Positions 8,500 through 18,726 are shown, counted from the first letter of the stretch. The stretch is DNA of 64,000 bases from Flavobacterium hibisci (GCF_020026925.1 NZ_JAIQDW010000006.1:62001-126000), one strand, 5' to 3'. The notes: generated from the sequence alone by a model not told the origin. Program-made: numbers and translations.

Positions 8500-11037
8500 A
8501 TGAAAAAAGGATTACAATTACTCCTATTGATTCCTTTATTGGTATTCAATGGACTTATAACCCGGAGTCAGACTTCACATATGACCGGGGACAATATTGC
8601 GGTATTTTATCCAAACAATTTTAATCCTTCAGGCACATTGCCGTCTCTGATTTTTATAAATGATCTTACCAATCAGGGCAGTGTTCCTGCAACATGGACC
8701 ATAAAGCCTGTTTTTAGCATTGTAAATGGTAAAAGTGTAGTGAAAATTCCCTATACAGGAAGTATAGATTTTTATGGAAACGGAGAAGTAACAGGACCGC
8801 TGAGACGTAATGATACTCAGGTAACATTATGGAATAGCGAAGCACCAAATTACTGGATTGATAATGGTACCCGCCTCTATCAGTCCCATCCGTGGATTAT
8901 GGGGGTTCGTCCTGACGGTACTGCTTTCGGAATTATTGCAGATCATACCTGGAAACAATCTTTTGTAATAACAAATCCGGTTACCATAACTTCGGATGGC
9001 CCTGAATTCAGAGTGATTGTTATTGAAAGAAGCAGTCCGCAGGAGTTATTAAAAACCCTCGCGGAGTTAACCGGTAAAATAGAGCTTCCTGCTTTATGGA
9101 CACTTGGTTTTCAACAAAGCAGATTCACTTATACTCCGGACTCAAAGGTAAAGAGTATTGCTGATGAATTCAGGAATAGAAAAATCCCATGTGATGTAAT
9201 CTGGATGGATATTGACTATATGGATCAATATAAAGTATTTACCTTTAATCAGGGTACATTTGGTAACCCTAAAGGGCTGAATGATTATTTGCACAGTAAA
9301 AATTTCAAAGCGGTGTATATGATTGATCCCGGCGTAAAAAAAGAAACGGGTTATTTTGTTTATGACCAGGGAAAAGCAGGCAACCATTGGGTACAAAATG
9401 CTGATGGTACAGAATTTAACGGTCAGGTATGGCCTCCTGTTGTAGCCTTTCCGGATTATACCAGGCCGGAAACCCGTACCTGGTGGGCTGGATTATATAA
9501 AAATTTCATGGCAACCGGAATAGACGGAATCTGGAATGACATGAATGAACCTTCTGTATTTGACACTCCGAACAAAACAATGCCTGAAACCAATTTGCAC
9601 CGTGGAGGAGGTGGTTTGCCGGCAGGCACACATGCAAGGTATCACAACGTATTTGGTTACCTGATGGTCAAAGCCAGCCGTGAAGGCATCGTTGCATCTA
9701 ATCCGGATAAACGTCCGTTTGTTTTATCACGCTCCAATTTTTTGGGAGGTCAAAGATATGCAGCAACCTGGACGGGGGATAATTCTTCTACTTGGGCACA
9801 TTTAAAGCTGTCGATCCCAATGTCTATAACATTAGGACTTTCCGGTCAGCCTATTTCGGGTCCTGATATTGGTGGTTTCAACAACGATTGTACGCCTGAT
9901 TTGCTGGGGCATTGGATGGCTCTTGGAGCGTATTATCCTTTCTCAAGAAATCATGCTGCTAACAACGCTGTTAATCAGGAACCATGGGTTTTTGGATCCA
10001 AAATTGAAAATGTTTCCCGCACAGCTGTGAATAGAAGATATCGTCTTCTTCCTTATATGTACACCTTGTTAAGAGAAGCTTCCCAAACAGGAATGCCTTT
10101 GATGAGACCTGCTTTTTTTGCAGATAATACTGATTTGAGTCTGCGAAATGAACAGCAGGCCTTTTTGGTGGGGAAAGATTTACTGGTTGTTCCGAGATGG
10201 GCTGTAAATCCGAATTTACCAAAAGGAAACTGGAATAAAGTAAAGCTTGAAAATACAGAAGACGATAAATATCAGGCCACTTTATATGTAAGGCCAGGCT
10301 CAGTAGTTCCAATTACTGATGTTGTTCAAAGCACGTCAGATTACAAAAGTGACAATATTACTTATCTGATCAATCCATTACAAGACGGAACTGCCTCAGG
10401 AGAACTTTACCATGATGATGGGGACGGATTTGGATACAAATCAAATGATTATGCACTTCACCGAATTAATGTGACAAAACACAACGCTGATTCATTAAAG
10501 ATTGTAATCAATCAAATAGGAGGAAGTAAAAACATTAATCGTGTCAGCAGAATAGGATATGTTACAGATAACGGAATAGAATATTCTGAATGGTCAACTA
10601 ATACTGTACGTTATATACCGATAATAAAAGATGAAAATCAGAACCCTGATTTAGGAATGATAAACACCATGTTTCTTAAAGGAAGCTTTAATGCAATTTT
10701 AGCTCCAATGGTAAATGTTGGCGAAAAGAAATGGAAGTTTGATTCCCTTAATTTAAAAGCGGGGCAGACATATACTTTCAAGTTTATTCAGAGTAAAAAT
10801 GCAAACGGATTAGAATGGGGAGGCGCAACGGGCTTAACCGGAAAAGCCACACAAACAAATGATAGCAGTAATACAATTTCATTTTCTGTAAATACCGATG
10901 GTAATTACAGTATAACATTTGATGAATCCACATTAAATTATGTAATTCAGAAAACACCGGCAATCAATTCGCTATCGATTGTAGGGGATGCTACAGATCT
11001 TATGAATTTTGATATGCTGGGATTGCCAATGAATTAG
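8500..11037 (+). CDS. GH31 alpha-glucosidase-type enzyme, truncated by an internal amber codon
   Basis: The 845-residue frame has a signal peptide (about 1-24), an N-terminal beta-sandwich (about 45-195), a GH31 TIM barrel (about 200-530) and a C-terminal beta domain. The nucleophile is Asp347 in GIWNDMNEPS and the acid/base is Asp427 in WTGDNSSTW, both canonical for alpha-glucosidases. A divergent binding module (about 725-820) precedes the first of four SusE-like repeats. The frame stops at TAG 11035-11037 inside that first repeat, and the same frame continues open to 12627. The truncated product keeps the whole catalytic domain but loses the binding repeats and the T9SS tail. Activity on alpha-glucosidic bonds is expected from family and motif; linkage is unknown. 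Confidence 0.85.
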   Translation: MKKGLQLLLLIPLLVFNGLITRSQTSHMTGDNIAVFYPNNFNPSGTLPSLIFINDLTNQGSVPATWTIKPVFSIVNGKSVVKIPYTGSIDFYGNGEVTGPLRRNDTQVTLWNSEAPNYWIDNGTRLYQSHPWIMGVRPDGTAFGIIADHTWKQSFVITNPVTITSDGPEFRVIVIERSSPQELLKTLAELTGKIELPALWTLGFQQSRFTYTPDSKVKSIADEFRNRKIPCDVIWMDIDYMDQYKVFTFNQGTFGNPKGLNDYLHSKNFKAVYMIDPGVKKETGYFVYDQGKAGNHWVQNADGTEFNGQVWPPVVAFPDYTRPETRTWWAGLYKNFMATGIDGIWNDMNEPSVFDTPNKTMPETNLHRGGGGLPAGTHARYHNVFGYLMVKASREGIVASNPDKRPFVLSRSNFLGGQRYAATWTGDNSSTWAHLKLSIPMSITLGLSGQPISGPDIGGFNNDCTPDLLGHWMALGAYYPFSRNHAANNAVNQEPWVFGSKIENVSRTAVNRRYRLLPYMYTLLREASQTGMPLMRPAFFADNTDLSLRNEQQAFLVGKDLLVVPRWAVNPNLPKGNWNKVKLENTEDDKYQATLYVRPGSVVPITDVVQSTSDYKSDNITYLINPLQDGTASGELYHDDGDGFGYKSNDYALHRINVTKHNADSLKIVINQIGGSKNINRVSRIGYVTDNGIEYSEWSTNTVRYIPIIKDENQNPDLGMINTMFLKGSFNAILAPMVNVGEKKWKFDSLNLKAGQTYTFKFIQSKNANGLEWGGATGLTGKATQTNDSSNTISFSVNTDGNYSITFDESTLNYVIQKTPAINSLSIVGDATDLMNFDMLGLPMN

Positions 11038-12384
11038 TCCCTTGAAGATTTGAATGTTTTTACATGGACAGGTCATTTATTTACCAGTAATGGTAAAACG
11101 GAAGGGAAATTTAAATTTCACAGTGGTACAGGCGGACAATGCGATGATGTTTGGATTTATTCACTCTCAGCAGATCAGGCTTTAGCTTCAACATCAATGG
11201 TTATAGCAAATGGCTGTTCGTACCCGGATAACAAATGGAAAGTAAAAGCGGGGGAAAATGGTACATATAAGATAACTGTTAATACTGCTACAAAAGTAGT
11301 CAAGATAGAAAAGATACATGGATTTGCAACTTTGGCTATAGTTGGAGATGCTACATCAATAGGGTGGGATCCTAAGGGACTGCTAATGGATCATTCTCCG
11401 GATCAGCCAAATATTTTCAAATGGACAGGGAAATTAACAGCAAGTAATGGTACAACAGAAGGAACATTCAAGTTTCATTCCGGGCCTAATAATTTTTGCG
11501 ATGATATTTGGCTGATGGCCACAGACGTAGATCAGGCTTTATCCGGAACTACATATAAAGTAGAAAACGGCTGTAATAATGATAAAAAATGGAAAGTTCG
11601 TGAAGGTCAGACAGGTACCTATAATATTACTATTGACGTAATAGCGAAAACAATAAAAATAGAACAGGTTGTAAATTCTCTGTCAATAGTTGGTGATGCT
11701 ACATCAATAGGATGGAATCCAAAAGGAATTCCGATGCAGCAGTCTACTGAGAATATAAATGTTTACACATGGACAGGAGTATTGTTGGCAGGGAATGGCA
11801 GTACTACAGAAGGAAAATTCAAGTTTCATTCCGGCTCGAATAATTTTTGTGATGATATTTGGCTGAATGGTACTGTTGCCGATCAATCGCTGTCTGCAAA
11901 CTCATTTATAACAGTAAACGGATGTGCTTCAGATAATAAATGGCAGGTAAAGCCTGGAGAAACCGGGATTTACAAAGTAACTGTGAATCTTGGAACTCAA
12001 AAAGTAAGTTTTCAAAAAACACAAGTTCAGTCGCTTTCCATTGTTGGTGACGCCACTTCTGCCGGCAATGATACGAAAGGCTTATTGATGGAACAATCTG
12101 CAACGGATTTAAATATTTTTATCTGGACAGGAATACTAGCGGCTTCAAATGGCAGTACTGATGGAAAATTCAAATTTCATTCAGGCACTGGCAGCTGTGA
12201 TGATACATGGTTGTACGCATCAGTAGCAGACCAAACACTATCCGGAACCGCATTTACAAAAGCAGCAGGCTGTACAGCTCCTGAAAATATGTGGAAAGTA
12301 CCTGCAGGAGGAACAGGAACGTATAAAGTGACGGTTAATTTGGGAACTAATAAAGTAAGTATTAAAAACATTTCTGGAAATCTT
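10969..12384 (+). repeat. Four tandem SusE-like carbohydrate-binding repeats (about 118 residues each)
   Basis: Copies begin at 10969, 11329, 11677 and 12031, each opening with a (S/A)(L/I)xIVGDAT motif and containing a WTG strand, an (E/D)GxFKFHSG strand, a C(D)DxW segment and an ending of the GTYK(I/V)TV type. Period is 348-360 bp. The first copy carries the in-frame TAG at 11035. The module is related to the binding modules of the neighbouring SusE-like lipoprotein, judged by eye. Confidence 0.8.
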
Positions 12385-12627
12385 GGTCAGCCTGATTTTA
12401 CTAAGGAAGAAAGTTTTATTTATCCAAATCCGGTAAAAAACACACTTTTCTTTAATATAGATATGAAAGGAATTCAGGTTCGTGTTTTTTCTCAAACAGG
12501 AAGTTTGGTTATGGAGCAAAACACAAAGGATAACAGTTTAGATGTTTCGGATTTAGCAAAGGGAATTTATTTTGCTGTTTTTGAAAAAGAGAGTGAAAAA
12601 ATTACGAGACAATTTATAAAGAAATAA
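11050..12627 (+). pseudogene. 3' half of the GH31 gene: binding repeats plus T9SS sorting domain, cut off by TAG
   Basis: This open frame is in register with the GH31 gene and separated from it only by TAG 11035-11037. It has no signal peptide and begins in the middle of a repeat; the first possible starts are TTG 11050 and ATG 11197, neither at a natural domain boundary. It encodes the rest of repeat 1, repeats 2-4 and a C-terminal type A T9SS sorting domain (about the last 75 residues, with SFIYPNPVKNTLFF and a final ITRQFIKK). Aligned with repeat 3 (GIPMQQSTENINVYTWTG), the TAG sits at the second Gln, so one CAG to TAG change explains it. The 525-residue product is probably not made on its own. 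A sequencing error or recent loss of function both fit. Confidence 0.75.
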
Positions 12628-12666
12628 TGTGACAACATGTTTTTAAAATAACAATTAAGTTAATGT

Positions 12667-12726
12667 AAACATCTCTAAAAATGCCCTTTAAAATTCAAAT
12701 AAAAAGGTAACTTTTTAGGGATGTTT
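12667..12726 (+). other. Long-range hairpin just upstream of the modular GH43 gene
   Basis: A 15-nt arm at 12667-12681 pairs with 12712-12726 (one G-U pair, otherwise complementary), with a 30-nt loop. The second arm is followed by a short T/A stretch and ends 14 bp before the ATG at 12741. It could be a weak terminator for the gene before it or a 5'-UTR element. Confidence 0.4.
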
Positions 12727-12740
12727 TAAAAATAAAAATT

Positions 12741-15293
12741 ATGATACGAATTTTACAAAAAAGTTACAATCTGCCTGATCAGCTAAAATTACGCCTTGCC
12801 GTCTTTTTTATGTTGATGATTTTCGCTGCTCCGGTACAGGCACAATTAAGTGGTAATCCGTTGTTTTCCGGTGCAGATCCTGAAATTCATTATTTTAACA
12901 ACAAATATTACATCTATCCTACGGCGTCGGCAGGGAAACAATTTCATGCTTACTCATCGGTAGATTTGACAAACTGGACAGATGAAGGGGTAATTTTTGA
13001 TATTGGTCCCCAATGCAGCTGGGCCGAAAATAATGGCTGGGCTCCCGGAGTTGCATTCCGAAATAATAAATACTATTTCTATTATACGGCAGAAGTTAAG
13101 ATTGGGGTAGCAGTGGGGGATTCCCCAACTGGTCCTTTTACAGATTTAGGTGCGCCGCTTATCGGAACAGATCCATTTACAGATGATATTATTGATGCCA
13201 TGGTATTTACAGATGATGACGGTCAGGCATACATTTACTACGGAGGTTCTGGCAAAAGCAAACTGGCAGTACGTAAATTAAATCCGGATATGATTAGTTT
13301 GTCTTCGGCATCAACCAACATAACACCTCAAAATTATACCGAAGCTCCTTATATGGTAAAGCGCAAAGGAATTTACTATATGATGTATTCTAATGGATAT
13401 TGGGGTAACGATTCCTATAATGTACAATATTCAACATCCAATTCTCCTATGGGGCCATGGAGATATCGCGGAACTGTACTTAGTTCCAATGTACAGGATA
13501 AAGGACCGGGACACCATTCTGTTATAAAAATGGGTGATTGCGACGAATATTATATTGTGTACCATCGTTATGAAAATGCATCCAGCGGGGACAGAAAAGT
13601 GGCGATTGACCATATGTATTTTAATGCAAATGATTTAATTGAACCGGTAAATATGACTAATTATGGTGTGAAGCCAAGAGTACCGGATAATTCATGTTCT
13701 GCATTGCCTGTAGCACCAATTGTTTCGGGAGGTATTTACAAATTGACGCACAAAGGAACGACGCAGGTTTTAGAAGTGGCCAACAATAGTAATCAGCCGG
13801 GCGCTAATGTACAGCAGAATACCGACAATGGTAATGATTCGCAGCGTTGGGTTATTACGCTTGAGTCGAATGGGTTTTATAAATTGACTCACAAAGGAAC
13901 CAATCAATGTTTGGAGGTAGATAGTAACAGTAATCTGCCTGAGGCAAATGTGCAGCAGGGAACCACTGGTACAGGAAATGATTCTCAGTATTGGAGTTTT
14001 GAAAAGATGACAGACGGTTATTTTAAGCTGACCCATAAAGGAACCAATCAATGTCTGGAAGTAGATCAAAATAGTAGCGCTCCTCTTGCTAATGTGAGAC
14101 AAAATACAGACAATGGAAGCGATGGACAGCGGTGGAAACTGGAATTAATCGATGTTCCAATTGTTTCTGGAGGATTATACAAATTAACACATAAAGGAAC
14201 GAATCAGGTTATTAGTGTAGACAGGGATCTTACGACACCGGGAGCCAATGTTCACCAATGGACAGACAGTGGGAATGTGGATGCTCAGCGTTGGTATATT
14301 ACATTAGAAAGTGATGGATTTTATCAGTTGAAACATAAGGGAACCAACCAGGTTTTGGATGTTGTTAACAATAGCAGTAATGACGGTGCCAATGTACACC
14401 AATGGGATGATACAGATAATGATGCCCAACGCTGGAAAATTGATTTAATGCCTGACGGTTATTTTAAATTAACGCACAAAGGCACTAATAAATGTCTTGA
14501 TGTTGCCGATGACTTTGCTGAGCCGGGAACTAATATTCAGCAGTGGTCAGATTTTAATAACAATGCCCAGCGCTGGAAACTGGATTTAATACCGGATGTA
14601 AATCCGGTAATTGGTACCGGAACCGGTTTGTCAGCGAATTATTTCAACGGAATGAACTTTGAAACATCTGTATTGAACAGGGTAGATGCGACCATAAATT
14701 TTGACTGGGCTTTTGGTTCTCCTGCTTCGGGTGTAGTAAATGCTGATCGTTTCACAGTGCGCTGGACAGGTCAGGTGCAGCCAAAATATAGTGGCGAATA
14801 TACTTTTTATGTAACCAGTAATAACGGAAGAAGACTTTGGATCAACAATCAGTTAATTATTGATAAATGGCTGGATGACACAGGAGAAAACAGAGGAAAA
14901 ATTTACCTGGACGCTGGCCAGAAATACAATATCAAATTAGAATATTTTGAAAACACCAGCGCCGCTACCTGTAAACTCGAATGGTCAAGTTTCCTTCAGG
15001 GCAGGGAAGTGATAACAAAGTCGCAGTTTTATGAAACGACTTTAGGGATTAATGAGCAGCAGTTAAGCCATCAAATTATGCTGACAAATCCTGTAGATCA
15101 GCTATTGCATATTACGTCAGATATTGATTTAGCAGCAGCAGATATGAAAATATATGATATCCAGGGCAGACTAGTGAGTAATCCTTTAAAGTTCTACAAC
15201 GATTTATATGTCGGAAATCTGACATCAGGCCTTTACATACTGCAGATTCAGCTAAACGGAGCCAGATATGTAAAGAAATTTATTAAAAAATAA
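12741..15293 (+). CDS. Secreted modular GH43 with two ricin-type lectin domains, PA14 and T9SS tail
   Basis: The 850-residue protein has a signal peptide (to about residue 34, PVQAQ), then a GH43 propeller (about 36-320) with Asp46 (GADPEI), Asp152 (IIDAM) and Glu201 (YTEAPY) as catalytic triad. Residues about 329-620 hold six repeats of a YKLTHKGTNQ(V/C)LEV...QRW type, which make two ricin-B beta-trefoils. A PA14 domain (about 625-770, with LWINNQLIIDKW) and a T9SS type A sorting domain (last 75 residues, ending YVKKFIKK) complete it. It is predicted to be secreted and bind polysaccharide while removing arabinose or xylose side units. The trefoil repeats are so alike that they look recently duplicated. 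It is likely co-expressed with the GH31 genes on either side. Confidence 0.88.
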   Translation: MIRILQKSYNLPDQLKLRLAVFFMLMIFAAPVQAQLSGNPLFSGADPEIHYFNNKYYIYPTASAGKQFHAYSSVDLTNWTDEGVIFDIGPQCSWAENNGWAPGVAFRNNKYYFYYTAEVKIGVAVGDSPTGPFTDLGAPLIGTDPFTDDIIDAMVFTDDDGQAYIYYGGSGKSKLAVRKLNPDMISLSSASTNITPQNYTEAPYMVKRKGIYYMMYSNGYWGNDSYNVQYSTSNSPMGPWRYRGTVLSSNVQDKGPGHHSVIKMGDCDEYYIVYHRYENASSGDRKVAIDHMYFNANDLIEPVNMTNYGVKPRVPDNSCSALPVAPIVSGGIYKLTHKGTTQVLEVANNSNQPGANVQQNTDNGNDSQRWVITLESNGFYKLTHKGTNQCLEVDSNSNLPEANVQQGTTGTGNDSQYWSFEKMTDGYFKLTHKGTNQCLEVDQNSSAPLANVRQNTDNGSDGQRWKLELIDVPIVSGGLYKLTHKGTNQVISVDRDLTTPGANVHQWTDSGNVDAQRWYITLESDGFYQLKHKGTNQVLDVVNNSSNDGANVHQWDDTDNDAQRWKIDLMPDGYFKLTHKGTNKCLDVADDFAEPGTNIQQWSDFNNNAQRWKLDLIPDVNPVIGTGTGLSANYFNGMNFETSVLNRVDATINFDWAFGSPASGVVNADRFTVRWTGQVQPKYSGEYTFYVTSNNGRRLWINNQLIIDKWLDDTGENRGKIYLDAGQKYNIKLEYFENTSAATCKLEWSSFLQGREVITKSQFYETTLGINEQQLSHQIMLTNPVDQLLHITSDIDLAAADMKIYDIQGRLVSNPLKFYNDLYVGNLTSGLYILQIQLNGARYVKKFIKK

Positions 15294-15402
15294 ACTCCGA
15301 ATAAAAAGCATATACTTCAAATTAAGGATTAGATTATAATGTGGCTGTTAGGTTTAATGAAATAATTTGAAGTATGGATTGAGATTAATTTTAAAAGTGA
15401 AT

Positions 15403-18400
15403 ATGAAAACAAAACAATTTTTAGTTACCATTTTTTATCTTGCGTCGGCTGCTCTATCGGCTCAGGAATACAAACCTGAAGCCAATCCACAAGCAGTAGT
15501 TGTTTCAGGAAATGCGAGATTTACAGTACTTTCACCCCGCGTAATCCGTATGGAATGGAACGCAGACGGTAAGTTTACAGACAATGCTTCATTAACGTTT
15601 GTAAATCGAAACCTTCCCGTGCCAACTTTTAGTAAAAAAGAGAGCAAGGGTGAATTGCAAATTGCTACCGATGTGCTAAAACTTAAATATAAAACAGGAT
15701 CAGGTAAGTTTAACGACAAAAATTTAAGTGTAGATTTTATTGTAAATGGTAAACCTGTTTCATGGAAACCTGGTTTGGCGAACAATAAAAACTTATTAGG
15801 AACAACCCGTACTCTGGATGGAGTTGACGGTCCTGCCAAAGAACTTGAAAAAGGAATTATCTCACGCGATGGATGGTATATGATAGACGACAGCGAGCGT
15901 CCGCTTTTTGATAATTCGGAGTGGCCATGGGTAATGGCACGTCCCGGAGATAAACCACAGGATTTATACCTTTTTGCTTATGATTCGAATTATAAAGCGG
16001 CTTTAAAAGACTATACTGATATCGCAGGTAAAATAGCCATGCCTCCACGATTTGCCTTTGGTGCCTGGTGGTCAAGATACAGGGAATATTCGGATACTGA
16101 ATTCCGTGACCTTGTGGGTGAATTCAAAATGCACGATGTGCCGCTTGATGTTTTTGTAATTGATATGGACTGGCATATTAAATCATTACCTGAATTTTTC
16201 AAAAACGGACAGAGACAAAGAGACCAGGCTGGAGAAGATTCAGGATGGACCGGATTTACATGGAACAAAAATCTGTTTCCTTCTCCTGAAAAATTTTTGA
16301 AATGGACCAATGAGCAGCATCTAAAAACGTGTCTGAACCTTCACCCGGCTTCAGGAATACAGCCTTACGAAGAAGCATATCCTGAAATGGCGAAAGCAAT
16401 GGGAATCGATCCGGCTTCAAAAAAATATGTGCCTTTTGATATTACCGATAAAAAGTTTGCAACTAATTATATGGATCTTGTATTACGCCCTATCGAAAAA
16501 GCGGGAGTAGATTTTTGGTGGTTAGACTGGCAGCAATGGGGAAGTACCAATATTCCAGGTGTTAATCCTACGATTTACTTAAATTATGTACATTATAGTG
16601 ATATGGAACGTCAGAACAAAGTGCGTCCATTAATTTTTCACCGTTGGGGAGGTTTAGGAAATCACAGATACCAAATCGGATTTTCAGGAGATACGCATGT
16701 AACCTGGGAGTCATTGAATTACCAGCCTTATTTTACGGCTACTGCTGCGAATGTAGGATTTGGTTACTGGAGTCATGATATTGGAGGACATCAGGGCGAC
16801 GCCGGAACTGCTGAGCTTTACACCAGATGGATTCAGTGGGGAATCTTTAGTCCAATATTCAGAACACATGCAACGGCTGCACCTCAGCACGAAAGACGTA
16901 TCTGGGCTTACCCAATCGACAATTTCCTTATTATGAGAGAGGCGTATCAGCTGCGATATTCACTGGTTCCTTATTTATACAATGAAGCACGTAATACTTA
17001 TGAAACAGGAGTTTCTACCGTTCACCCAATGTATTATGATTATCCAAAAGAAGAGAATTCATATACTATCCCAAACCAATATATGTTTGGTCGTGATATG
17101 GTTGTGCATCCTATTACAAAGCCTATCGAAAAAGGAAATGTATTTTTATCACATGAAACGTGGTTACCGGAAGGAAAATGGTATGAATGCAGTACCGGGA
17201 GCATCATAAAAGGAGGCAGAAAAGTTACAATGCCTTTCACTATAGGTGATATTCCTGTTTTTGTAAAAGAAGGAGCCATTATTCCGATGCAGTCAAAAGT
17301 TGAAAGAACGGATGAAAAACCATTAAATCCGCTGATTCTTTCTTTTTACCCGGGTAAAAAAGGTGCTTTGAAATTGTATGAAGATGAAGGAAATAATAAC
17401 AATTTCAAGAAAAACGCTTTTAGTTTCACACCTGTGACTTCAGAGCAAACCGGAAACAAAATGAATATTGTGATAGCTCCTGTCGAAGGATCTTTTCCTG
17501 GAATGCTGGCGTCAAGAGGTTACGAACTTCGTTTCCCATGTTCATTTCCTCCAACAGCGGTATCAGTAAACGGACAAAATATTCCGTACAGTGAAGAACC
17601 CAAAGTGGGCAGATGGTCTTATGCCGGAAACGATTTTGAAACACGTGTTTATTTACCGGAATCTCCAACGAATACAAAAGTTGCTGTTGAGGTTCAATTC
17701 CCTGACTACGATCAACAACTTCTTTCAGGTAAAAAAGGACAAATCAAATACATGAAAAATTTCGAAGCATTCCGTTTGTTAAATAATTGGAATGACGGAT
17801 TGCACAGTCCTTTTGAAATTATGTCTCTTTCACAATTTGGTCAAAATCTGGAGTATAATATTGCAGATATGAAAAAAGAAATTGATGGATTTTCAGATCG
17901 TTGGAATAACGCGCTTCTAACTATTCAGTCTGTCAGCGAAGCAGATAATGTATACAAACCATATTATAATTTGCTTAAAATCTACGGTAAAATTGCCGAA
18001 AGACCAGAATTTGCCAGTAATGCTACCGAATTAGACTCCGATACAAAAGCAAAAGTAGCGTTTGTACAAAATGGTACTGATAAAATTTACTATACAACAG
18101 ACGGTTCTATTCCAACACGCAGTTCTCAACTGTATACAAAAGCATTTGAAGTGGCAGTTCCGGCTCGTGTAAATGTGATTGCTGTTCCGGCAGGTGAGGG
18201 TTCTCAAAGTTCTGTTGTTTCAAAAATATTCTATAATAAAAAGACAGGTTTAAATTATAGTTTATATAAAGGAAGATGGAGTAAAATGCCTGACTTCAGT
18301 AAACTTACCCCGGTTGATAAGGGATTTGCCCCTGATTTTGATCTGAAGAAAATTAAACATGATACATACAATTATGGTTTAGTGTACAATGGATTCATCA

Positions 18401-18651
18401 ACATCCCGGAAGACGGAAAATATACTTTCTATATGGCTTCTGATGATGGAAGTAAATTATATATCAATAATCAATTGATTATCGATAATGATGGTTTACA
18501 CGGTTTTGACGAAAAGAAATCCGAAGTAACACTGAAGAAAGGTCTTCTGCCTATTCGTTTAGAATACTTTCAGGAAAGTTACGGCGATGGGCTTTCTGTT
18601 GATTTTTCATCAGATAAAATTACCAGAACAAGTCTTTTTCCTTCAATTTGA
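15403..18651 (+). CDS. Secreted GH31 with DUF5110-type, CHB_HEX_C-like and PA14 modules
   Basis: ATG at 15403 is preferred because it opens a good signal peptide (MKTKQFLVTIFYLASAALSA); the frame extends upstream only to a TTG at 15367. The 1082-residue product has an N-terminal beta-sandwich, a TIM barrel with Asp375 in WWLDWQQWG as likely nucleophile and Asp430 in FSGDTHVTW as likely acid/base, a C-terminal beta region of DUF5110 type, a chitobiase-like C-terminal module near 880-930 (YYTTDGSIPTRSS) and a PA14 domain (about 945-1082). The nucleophile motif differs from the usual W-x-D-x-N/x-EP of alpha-glucosidases, so it belongs to a different GH31 subgroup; alpha-xylosidase or another alpha-glycosidase is possible. 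No T9SS tail is present. Confidence 0.85.
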   Translation: MKTKQFLVTIFYLASAALSAQEYKPEANPQAVVVSGNARFTVLSPRVIRMEWNADGKFTDNASLTFVNRNLPVPTFSKKESKGELQIATDVLKLKYKTGSGKFNDKNLSVDFIVNGKPVSWKPGLANNKNLLGTTRTLDGVDGPAKELEKGIISRDGWYMIDDSERPLFDNSEWPWVMARPGDKPQDLYLFAYDSNYKAALKDYTDIAGKIAMPPRFAFGAWWSRYREYSDTEFRDLVGEFKMHDVPLDVFVIDMDWHIKSLPEFFKNGQRQRDQAGEDSGWTGFTWNKNLFPSPEKFLKWTNEQHLKTCLNLHPASGIQPYEEAYPEMAKAMGIDPASKKYVPFDITDKKFATNYMDLVLRPIEKAGVDFWWLDWQQWGSTNIPGVNPTIYLNYVHYSDMERQNKVRPLIFHRWGGLGNHRYQIGFSGDTHVTWESLNYQPYFTATAANVGFGYWSHDIGGHQGDAGTAELYTRWIQWGIFSPIFRTHATAAPQHERRIWAYPIDNFLIMREAYQLRYSLVPYLYNEARNTYETGVSTVHPMYYDYPKEENSYTIPNQYMFGRDMVVHPITKPIEKGNVFLSHETWLPEGKWYECSTGSIIKGGRKVTMPFTIGDIPVFVKEGAIIPMQSKVERTDEKPLNPLILSFYPGKKGALKLYEDEGNNNNFKKNAFSFTPVTSEQTGNKMNIVIAPVEGSFPGMLASRGYELRFPCSFPPTAVSVNGQNIPYSEEPKVGRWSYAGNDFETRVYLPESPTNTKVAVEVQFPDYDQQLLSGKKGQIKYMKNFEAFRLLNNWNDGLHSPFEIMSLSQFGQNLEYNIADMKKEIDGFSDRWNNALLTIQSVSEADNVYKPYYNLLKIYGKIAERPEFASNATELDSDTKAKVAFVQNGTDKIYYTTDGSIPTRSSQLYTKAFEVAVPARVNVIAVPAGEGSQSSVVSKIFYNKKTGLNYSLYKGRWSKMPDFSKLTPVDKGFAPDFDLKKIKHDTYNYGLVYNGFINIPEDGKYTFYMASDDGSKLYINNQLIIDNDGLHGFDEKKSEVTLKKGLLPIRLEYFQESYGDGLSVDFSSDKITRTSLFPSI

Positions 18652-18691
18652 TAGTGTTACAGGACTTATAGATTAGATTTAAATTCAAAGT

Positions 18692-18726
18692 AAAAGTCAC
18701 ATTTAAAAAAATGTGGCTTTTTTAAT
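18692..18726 (+). terminator. Intrinsic terminator closing the PUL
   Basis: AAAAGTCACATTT (18692-18704) pairs with AAATGTGGCTTTT (18709-18721) with one G-T pair, followed by Ts. It lies 40 bp after the GH31 stop. Confidence 0.8.

Noticed and set aside
11050..12627. Separate secreted protein with its own start
   Set aside because: It lacks a signal peptide and starts in mid-repeat; it is better read as the 3' half of the GH31 gene.
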